A stretch of 13,298 bases of DNA, from NCBI GenBank assembly GCA_030039825.1, contig JASHUV010000195.1, positions 1 to 13,298 of the forward strand. The letters run 5' to 3'. Origin of the DNA: Thermoplasmata archaeon. Lineage in GTDB: Archaea; Thermoplasmatota; Thermoplasmata; Lutacidiplasmatales; UBA184. A program made the translations under genes and the position numbers. Below the pieces are notes generated by a model. The model did not search any database and was not told the origin of the DNA. It saw only the letters and a program-made list of their open reading frames with translations. The first letter of the stretch is position 1, and every line of letters starts with the position of its first letter. This document shows positions 1 through 4,855 of this stretch, piece by piece.

Positions 1-112
1 CGACGATGCGCGCGAGGTGATCCTCGGGGAGCCACTCGTCGAGGTTGGGAGGAAGGAGGACGGACTGCTTTGGATCGTATCGACGAAAGACCGGCTTCTT
101 CGCAGGGGCCAT
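1..112 (-). CDS. Transposase N-terminus, IS1182-type (partial, runs off left edge)
   Basis: The minus strand from the ATG at 112 reads open to the window edge for 37 residues. It contains VFRRYDPKQSVLLPP followed by LDEWLPEDHLARIV. This is the characteristic N-terminus of IS1182-type transposases, which usually read F-R-x-Y-D-P-x-Q-x-x-L-L-P-P-x-L-x-E-W-L-P-E-D-H-L-A. The DDE catalytic core would lie left of the window, so it cannot be judged whether the element is intact. A TATA-like tactttac on the same strand, centred about 27 bp upstream, fits a leaderless start. No terminal inverted repeat could be identified between here and the next gene. A fossil N-terminal fragment is the main alternative. 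The family call rests only on this short motif-rich segment. Confidence 0.75.
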   Translation of the reverse strand, partial: MAPAKKPVFRRYDPKQSVLLPPNLDEWLPEDHLARIV

Positions 113-135
113 GCACCCCCGATGGCGCTCCTCCG

Positions 136-143
136 GTAAAGTA
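136..143 (-). promoter_or_regulatory. Putative TATA box for the transposase
   Basis: Read on the minus strand this is tactttac, an A/T-rich patch in GC-rich surroundings. It is centred about 27 bp upstream of the transposase ATG at 112, the spacing expected for archaeal leaderless transcription. No experimental support. Confidence 0.35.
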
Positions 144-202
144 CCTCCGTCGCGGGCGAAGCGACGCTTACGGCGGAGTAGTGCTACGGGCTCCTAGACT
201 GG

Positions 203-212
203 TTCTTATAAG
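203..212 (+). promoter_or_regulatory. Putative TATA box for the DUF488 gene
   Basis: The sequence ttcttataag is the most A/T-rich stretch in the intergenic space. It is centred about 32 bp before the ATG at 241, predicting a transcript start just a few bases upstream of that codon. It decides the start: a longer open frame reaching back to 70 would place the promoter inside the coding region. Confidence 0.5.
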
Positions 213-240
213 CGACCCCGAGCGAAGACATGCCGAGAGC

Positions 241-690
241 ATGTCTCCGGGGACCATCGGTCCGACGGAAGGATTCACCGTCGGCTATCAAGGGCTCGAG
301 CTCGAGGTCTTCCTCGACCGCCTCAAGTCGGCGGAGGTCGAACAGATCGTCGATGTCCGGGAACGGGCGATCAGTCGAAAACCGGGATTCTCCGGTCGCG
401 CGCTCCGAGCCCGCCTCGCGGAGGAAGGAATCGCGTACCAGCACATCCCGGAGCTCGGGTCCCCTTCGCCCGTTCGAGCCGAGTATCGCACGACGGGGGA
501 TTTCGAGAAATTCAGTCGAAGGTACTCAAAGCACCTCGAGGGTCAGCAGCCCCACTTGTCGGCCGTCTTGGCCCTTCTCGTACGCTCCTCGACGGCGCTC
601 CTCTGCTTCGAACGAGATGCCGGAGCTTGCCACAGGAGCCTGATCTCGGCTAACCTCGAGCGACGGGGCGTGCGATTCGACCATCTCTGA
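241..690 (+). CDS. DUF488 family protein
   Basis: This is a 149-residue protein covering a complete DUF488 domain. Visible signatures are TVGYQG (13-18), the VDVR strand end (37-40), SRKPGF (45-50), the ELGSP turn (71-75) and the C-terminal LLCFERDAGACHR (120-132). That last motif holds Cys122 and the Cys130-His131-Arg132 triad, the most conserved part of the family. The molecular function of DUF488 is not established. The conserved Cys/His/Arg cluster suggests a catalytic or ligand site, but that is inference. The frame is open upstream to 70, but the ATG at 241 follows a good TATA box and the upstream residues do not resemble the family. The gene lies 9 bp before a probable co-transcribed partner and beside a transposase. 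Its base composition is visibly less GC-rich than the genes to the right, consistent with acquisition. Confidence 0.85.
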   Translation: MSPGTIGPTEGFTVGYQGLELEVFLDRLKSAEVEQIVDVRERAISRKPGFSGRALRARLAEEGIAYQHIPELGSPSPVRAEYRTTGDFEKFSRRYSKHLEGQQPHLSAVLALLVRSSTALLCFERDAGACHRSLISANLERRGVRFDHL

Positions 691-699
691 GGGATCGCC

Positions 700-1466
700 G
701 TGCCTACGAGGGACGCGCGCCGGATCGACGACCTCGTAATTCTCGGACGGGGTGCGCCGGATCAAATGGCGGACGGTCGCATCACGATCTGCACGGCAGG
801 CTGGTCGCCGACCGTCGGCTTCGTCCGGGTCTATCCGACCCGGGTGTCGTCTCCGCTCCAGCAGTGGAATCGGGTGTCCGTCCCCGTCGAAAGGAACGAG
901 CTCGATTCTCGGACAGAGAGCTGGAAGATCCAAGGTTCGAAGACGGAGTGGGACCGATTGGACGGCAAGATCGAGGTGCTCGGCAAGCTTGAGGGGGCGG
1001 GGAGGCGATCGCTCGTGCGCGGATTGGTCTCAGGGTGTGTGAACGATGCCAACTTCGCGAAGCGTAGCTTGGCGATCGTCCGCCCGGCCGCTCTGGACGG
1101 ATACCTGGGAGAGCGAGCCGACGTTGACCGACAGGTCCAGACGACCCTCACCGGGGGTGCGCTCGAGCGAACGAAGGGAGCTTACCCGTTCCAGCCGCGG
1201 CTTCGGTATCGGTGCTCGGAGTGTCGAGCCCAGAACGGTCACGACCAGCAGTTGATCGAGTGGGGATGTTCGAGTGGTTCAGGAAGAACCCCGGCAAGGA
1301 CGCCCAGGTCTTCGAGAATCTCGGGATCGGTAACCGAACGTGGGAGCACCACCTGTTCGTGGGAAATCAGGCCAATCACCGGACCTCCTTCCTCGCGATC
1401 GGCGTGATCCGGTGGAAGGCCCGCGGTGCGGAAGCTGCGACCCGCCAACCCCGGCTCGATTCGTAG
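700..1466 (+). pseudogene. DUF488-associated protein with C-x2-C...H motif, single-base frameshift
   Basis: The GTG at 700 opens a frame that is convincing up to LIEWG (about residue 189). Meaningful sequence then continues in another frame as MFEWFRKNPGK, then LFVGNQANHRTSFLAIGVIRWK, ending at the TAG at 1464-1466. Restoring one G in the GGGG run at 1262-1265 yields one 255-residue protein. The N-terminal half (about 26-80) has a β-rich, possibly OB-like look, with FVRVYPTR and DSRTESWKIQGS. The later part has YRCSEC (170-175) and His181, a putative zinc site. I recall similar proteins beside DUF488 genes but cannot name the family firmly; a dual-OB-type domain is a guess. It starts 9 bp after the DUF488 stop, so the two are probably one operon. 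Without a frameshift, translation ends at 1407 with a non-homologous tail. Sequencing error in the homopolymer, real decay and recoding are all possible. Confidence 0.7.
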
Positions 1467-1481
1467 TCCTCGCGGAGAGGA
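1467..1481 (+). terminator. Small hairpin right after the frameshifted gene
   Basis: tcctc and gagga flank a 5-nt loop directly after the TAG, and ttt follows within two bases. The stem is only 5 bp, so this is a weak terminator candidate. Confidence 0.2.
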
Positions 1482-1562
1482 TTTCCCAGCCGATCACCGG
1501 CCCGGACACTTGATAGGGGGGCCGACGGATCCGAGGCCGACCGAGCGGCTCGATGGGCATAA

Positions 1563-1587
1563 CCGGCCGGGGTCTTGCCCCGACCGG
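1563..1587 (-). terminator. Strong GC hairpin at the 3' end of the RNase P RNA
   Basis: On the minus strand ccggtcgggg and ccccggccgg form a 10-bp stem (one T·G wobble) around the 5-nt loop caaga, followed by ttat. The 5' arm includes the bases that form the 3' strand of helix P1 of the RNase P RNA. The hairpin could therefore stop transcription or mark the precursor 3' end, and it competes with P1. There is no long T-run, which archaeal termination usually prefers. Confidence 0.35.
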
Positions 1588-1918
1588 GCCAGGTGGCGGT
1601 AGTAAGCCCCGTTCTGTTTCAGGCAGCATTCGACTGCGCGCTCTCCTCGACGGACAGAGGACCCCCTCATCCCGTCGCTCAGGGCTTGCTCCCGGGGAGT
1701 CGGCCGTTTCACCATATCCCGCCGGGACCTCCGGCGCGACGCCATCCTCGCACCGGCGGGCTGTGTCGTTTCTGCTCCGGAGCTCGGGCTCTCACCCGGC
1801 GGACTTGCGTCCACCCCCGCGGTCCTCGGAGCGGGGACTTTCCTCAGCGGCTCGGTCGGTCGACACCTCGCCACCGTCAGCTGCCCTCCGCCTCCTGGCG
1901 ACCGGCCGAGGCGGTCGG
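1580..1918 (-). ncRNA. rnpB: RNase P RNA, archaeal type
   Basis: This is the catalytic RNA of RNase P, which removes 5' leaders from pre-tRNAs. On the minus strand the universally conserved blocks occur in order. CR-I, GAGGAAAGTCC, is at 1845-1835. GGTGAAACGG is at 1713-1704. GGAGCAAGCCC is at 1692-1682. The 3' block ACAGAACGGGGCTTAC, which forms P4 with CR-I, is at 1617-1602. The ends are set by a 7-bp P1 helix: CCGACCG (1918-1912) pairs with CGGTCGG (1586-1580). The resulting length of about 339 nt is normal for Archaea. It is transcribed away from the HisA-like gene, with its 3' end toward the mobile-element side. Exact termini could differ by several bases. The long protein frames crossing it on both strands are chance readings. 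Confidence 0.95.
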
Positions 1919-1919
1919 A

Positions 1920-1931
1920 AGGATTAATCCT
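1920..1931. repeat. 12-bp perfect palindrome next to the rnpB 5' end
   Basis: aggattaatcct is a perfect 12-bp palindrome, A/T-rich in its centre. It sits one base outside helix P1 of rnpB in the space between two divergent genes. It could be an operator, a core promoter element for either direction, or chance. Confidence 0.35.
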
Positions 1932-1954
1932 CCCCCCGGGCGCCGGCGCAAACG

Positions 1955-1962
1955 GGATAGTT
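1955..1962. promoter_or_regulatory. Possible TATA-like element between rnpB and the HisA-like gene
   Basis: ggatagtt reads as a weak TATA box about 25 bp before the GTG at 1983. In the other direction it lies about 27 bp from a position near 1931, which would give rnpB a short 5' leader. The A/T richness is modest, so confidence is low. Confidence 0.25.
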
Positions 1963-1982
1963 CGCCCGGCTTCGGGCGCGTC

Positions 1983-2750
1983 GTGCCGGCGACACCCTCC
2001 GGGGGGCGAGCCTCCTCCGTCCCGGCCCCGAAGCCGCCGGTCGTCATGCCCTGCCTGATGTTCCGGCACGGGCTCGTCAACGTCCCCGGCGAGAAGGGGC
2101 CCGTCGTGGCCCGGGACGAGGGCGGCGCGCCGTACGAGCTCTTCGACGTCCTCGACTCCGTCGTCGGCCGGTTCGGTCGCGCCTACGTCGTCGACCTCGA
2201 CGGCATCCAGGACAACGATCCCCAGCTCGACTACCTCCAGGAGATGGCCCGCGACGCCGAGATCTGGCTCGACGCGGGGTCCCGCACCGCCGACGAGGCG
2301 ATCGATGCCCTCGTGACCGGCGCGACCCGCGTCGTCCTCAGCACGTCGACGCTCAGGGGTCCCGCCGAGCTCGACAAGGCCTGGAAGCTCTCGCAGGAGA
2401 TCGCCTTCGAGATCGAGACGCGCGGCGCGGTCGTGGACGGCGCCGCGCCCGAATGGCGGGACCGGCTCCCGCTCGAGGTCGCCCGCGAGGCCCGCGCGGA
2501 CGGGCCGGGCGAGGTGATCCTCGCCCCCCGCGACGGCGCGATCGACTGGGAGGTCGTCCGGGCCCTCGCCCGCGCGGGACCGACGTGGGTCGGCGGCATC
2601 TTCGAGTCCTCCGAGACGGAGCGCCTGCGCTGGAGCGGCGCGGTCGGCGGCATCTTCCACCTCGGCGGAGAGCTCCTCACGACGACCGAGGGTTCCCCCT
2701 GGCGAACCGCGGCGTCCACCCCGGCCCGGGGGCAAGATGATGAGACCTAG
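1983..2750 (+). CDS. HisA-related TIM-barrel protein (COG1411-like)
   Basis: This 255-residue protein resembles the archaeal group related to HisA (ProFAR isomerase). Matching elements include a first β-strand VVMPCLMFRHGLVNV (residues 20-34), YVVDLDGIQDND, EIWLDAGSRTADEAID, TRVVLSTSTLRG and a late WVGGIFESSE, laid out like HisA (β/α)8 units. Substrate and reaction are unknown. COG1411 proteins lie outside the canonical histidine pathway in most genomes, and no other his gene is visible here. Start choice: the ATG at 2046 would remove the two valines that complete β1. The stretch 1983-2045 has strong G/C third-position bias and a TATA-like patch lies about 25 bp before the GTG at 1983. I prefer 1983; 2046 (234 aa) remains possible. 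The last eight codons, including the TAG stop, overlap a C/D sRNA. Confidence 0.75.
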   Translation: MPATPSGGRASSVPAPKPPVVMPCLMFRHGLVNVPGEKGPVVARDEGGAPYELFDVLDSVVGRFGRAYVVDLDGIQDNDPQLDYLQEMARDAEIWLDAGSRTADEAIDALVTGATRVVLSTSTLRGPAELDKAWKLSQEIAFEIETRGAVVDGAAPEWRDRLPLEVAREARADGPGEVILAPRDGAIDWEVVRALARAGPTWVGGIFESSETERLRWSGAVGGIFHLGGELLTTTEGSPWRTAASTPARGQDDET

Positions 2751-2794
2751 AACCGGCTGACGCATGATGAATAATGGGCGGGCTGATTGCCCCC
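2728..2794 (+). ncRNA. C/D-box guide sRNA (2'-O-methylation guide)
   Basis: All four boxes are perfect: C ATGATGA (2737-2743), D' CTGA (2757-2760), C' ATGATGA (2764-2770) and D CTGA (2783-2786). The guide segments are 13 nt (2744-2756) and 12 nt (2771-2782), and the D'-C' spacer is 3 nt. gggggcaa (2728-2735) pairs perfectly with ttgccccc (2787-2794). This leaves bulge G-A-U (2736-2738) and sheared pairs G2739·A2786 and A2740·G2785, the exact k-turn bound by L7Ae. Such RNAs direct fibrillarin to methylate rRNA or tRNA opposite the fifth guide nucleotide upstream of D or D'. Predicted targets are CCGGUUCUAGGUC (U at its 5th base, from D') and CCCGCCCAUUAU (C at its 5th base, from D). I cannot place these in a known RNA. 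The gene covers the stop codon of the HisA-like gene and has no TATA box of its own, so it may be cut from that mRNA. Confidence 0.88.
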
Positions 2795-2830
2795 CGGGCC
2801 CGGCACCCTCGGACGGGCGCCGACCGACGA

Positions 2831-2838
2831 GCTTTTTC
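2831..2838 (+). promoter_or_regulatory. Weak TATA-like element before thrS
   Basis: gctttttc is an isolated T-run in GC-rich DNA, about 25-29 bp before the GTG at 2862. It fits a leaderless start there. It is only weakly TATA-like, and read-through from the upstream transcript is equally possible. Confidence 0.3.
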
Positions 2839-2861
2839 AGGTCGCGACGCTCGCCGCCGCC

Positions 2862-4781
2862 GTGAGCGGGCCGGCGACCGTCGAGATCGAGCTCCCGGAC
2901 GGACAGCGGAAGCCCGTGCCCCTTGGCACCCCGGCCGCCGAGGTCCTGCGCGCCTGGCGCCCGCGCGATTTCGATCGGGTGCTGGCCGCCACGATCGACG
3001 GGCGTCCGATCGACCTGGCCTCGCCGATCGCGGCCGCGGGCCGCCTCGCTCCCCTGACGTTCGCCGACCCGGCGGGGCGGGACATCGTCCAGCACTCGGC
3101 GGCCCATCTCGTCGCGAAGGCCCTGACGGAGACCGTCCCGGGAGCCCTGCCGACCGCCGGACCCCCGACCGAGGAGGGCTTCTACTACGACTTCGACGTC
3201 CGGCCGCTGACGCCCCAGGACCTCGAGGCGATCGAGCGCCGGATGGCCGACGAGATCGCCGCGAAGGAGCCGTTCGAACGCGTCGAGGTCGATCGCTCCG
3301 AGGCGCTCCGTCTCGCCGCCCCGAACCGGCACAAGGTCGGATACCTCGGGGAGGTCCCGGACGGGGAAGCGGTCTCCTTCTACCGCACCGGGAGCTTTCT
3401 CGACCTCTGTCGGGGACCGCACGTTCCCGATACCGGCTGGCTCGCGGGCGTCCACCTCCTCGGTTTCTCCGCGATCACCGCGGGAGGCAGCCCGGACGGG
3501 GAGCCACGCCAGCGGGTGCGCGGCGTCGCCTTCCCCACGAAGGCGGAGCTTGCCACCTACCTCAAGGTCCGCGAGGAGGCCGCGGCCCGCGACCACCGGA
3601 TCCTCGGGCCCCGGCTCGGTCTCTTCCTCTTCGTCGACGAGGCGCCGGGGTTCCCCTTCTGGCTCCCCAAGGGGATGATCGTCGTCCGCGAGCTCGAGCG
3701 CTTCGTGACGGAGAACTTCCGGTCGGACGGCTACCAGGAGGTCCGCACGCCGATCATGTTCGCCCGCTCGGTCTTCGAGACGAGCGGCCACTGGGACCAC
3801 TACCGGGAGAACATGTTCCAGACGGAGGCGGACGGTCGGCCCTACGGCGTGAAGCCGATGAACTGCCCCGGCTCGATGCTCATCTTCCGCTCGACGTCGC
3901 GAAGCTACCGCGAGCTCCCGATGCGGCTCGCCGAGTTCGCGCCGCTGCATCGTCTCGAGCTCAGCGGAACGCTCCACGGGCTCACCCGCGTCCGGGAGAT
4001 GGTCCAGGACGACGCGCACCTGTTCGTGACCGAGGAGCAGATCGCGCCGGAGATCGCGAAGCTCCTGGCGTGGATCCAGCGCGCGTTCGCGACGTTCCGG
4101 TTCGAGTACAATTACGAGCTCTCGACACGGCCCGACCACTTCCTCGGCACGGCCGAGCAGTGGGACCGGGCGGAGGCGACCCTCGACGCGCTCCTGAAGA
4201 GCTCCGGGGTCCCCTACAAGGTCTCGCCGGGAGAGGGGGCGTTCTACGGCCCCAAGATCGACATCCACGTGCGGGACAGCCTCGGGCGGCCGTGGCAGAC
4301 CGGGACGATCCAGCTCGACTACCAATTGCCCCAGCGCTTCGGCCTCGAGTACCAGGGCGCGGACGGCGTGCTCCGGACCCCGATCGTCATCCACCGGACC
4401 ATCCTCGGCACGTGGGAACGCTTCCTCGGGGTCCTGCTCGAGCACACGGCCGGTCGTCTCCCTCCGTGGCTCTCCCCCGTGCAGGTCCGGATCGTCCCGG
4501 TCGCCGACCGCCACGAAGCGCCCGTCGGCGAGCTCGTGCGCTGGCTCGAGGCGCACGGGGTCCGCGCCGACGCGGCCACGAGCGCCGACACGCTCTCGAA
4601 GCGCATCCGAGAGGGCGAGATCGCCAAGATCCCCTACCTCGCCGTGGTGGGCGATCGCGAGGCGGAGAGCGGATCGCTCGCCCTGCGGGTCCACGGCCAG
4701 AAGGGTCAGCGGACCCTCACCCGGGACGCCTTCCTCGCCGAACTGCTCCCGAAGCTCACGGCGCGAAGCTTCGATCCGTAG
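2862..4781 (+). CDS. thrS: Threonyl-tRNA synthetase, bacterial type
   Basis: This class II synthetase charges tRNA-Thr in the cytoplasm. Starting at the GTG at 2862 gives 639 residues, close to E. coli ThrRS (642), and begins right at the TGS domain (VEIELPDGQ). The editing domain has HSAAH (His78, His82) and CRGPH (Cys183, His187), matching the E. coli editing residues. The catalytic core has KPMNCPG, the motif-2 region HRLELSGTLHGLTRVR, and IHRTILGTWERF. The zinc ligands Cys335, His386 and His511 are all present. The C-terminal anticodon-binding domain starts near WLSPVQVRIVPV. The enzyme has the bacterial-type N2 editing domain, not the D-aminoacyl-deacylase-like one of most euryarchaeal ThrRS, suggesting ancient transfer from bacteria. 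A TTG at 2787 is in frame but lies inside the sRNA terminal stem and adds 25 unlikely residues. Confidence 0.95.
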   Translation: MSGPATVEIELPDGQRKPVPLGTPAAEVLRAWRPRDFDRVLAATIDGRPIDLASPIAAAGRLAPLTFADPAGRDIVQHSAAHLVAKALTETVPGALPTAGPPTEEGFYYDFDVRPLTPQDLEAIERRMADEIAAKEPFERVEVDRSEALRLAAPNRHKVGYLGEVPDGEAVSFYRTGSFLDLCRGPHVPDTGWLAGVHLLGFSAITAGGSPDGEPRQRVRGVAFPTKAELATYLKVREEAAARDHRILGPRLGLFLFVDEAPGFPFWLPKGMIVVRELERFVTENFRSDGYQEVRTPIMFARSVFETSGHWDHYRENMFQTEADGRPYGVKPMNCPGSMLIFRSTSRSYRELPMRLAEFAPLHRLELSGTLHGLTRVREMVQDDAHLFVTEEQIAPEIAKLLAWIQRAFATFRFEYNYELSTRPDHFLGTAEQWDRAEATLDALLKSSGVPYKVSPGEGAFYGPKIDIHVRDSLGRPWQTGTIQLDYQLPQRFGLEYQGADGVLRTPIVIHRTILGTWERFLGVLLEHTAGRLPPWLSPVQVRIVPVADRHEAPVGELVRWLEAHGVRADAATSADTLSKRIREGEIAKIPYLAVVGDREAESGSLALRVHGQKGQRTLTRDAFLAELLPKLTARSFDP

Positions 4782-4846
4782 ATCCCCCGCCCCCGGCCTC
4801 TCCCCCGTCGACCGGAGGCGACCGGGGCGGGAATTCCACCCCAGAG

Positions 4847-4855
4847 GGAATATGT
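4847..4855 (+). promoter_or_regulatory. Ambiguous start region of the surface protein: TATA-like or first ATG
   Basis: ggaatatgt can be read two ways. The ATG at 4852 may be the start, with agaggg just before it as a tight ribosome-binding site. Alternatively the A/T patch is a TATA box for leaderless initiation at the in-frame ATG at 4879, about 28 bp downstream. The spacing favours the second reading slightly. Confidence 0.25.

Noticed and set aside
70..240. N-terminal extension of the DUF488 gene back to 70
   Set aside because: It would overlap the transposase start and both promoters, and the added 57 residues do not fit the family.
2787..2861. Upstream TTG start for thrS
   Set aside because: It lies inside the terminal stem of the C/D sRNA and adds residues absent from ThrRS. 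The GTG at 2862 begins exactly at the TGS domain.
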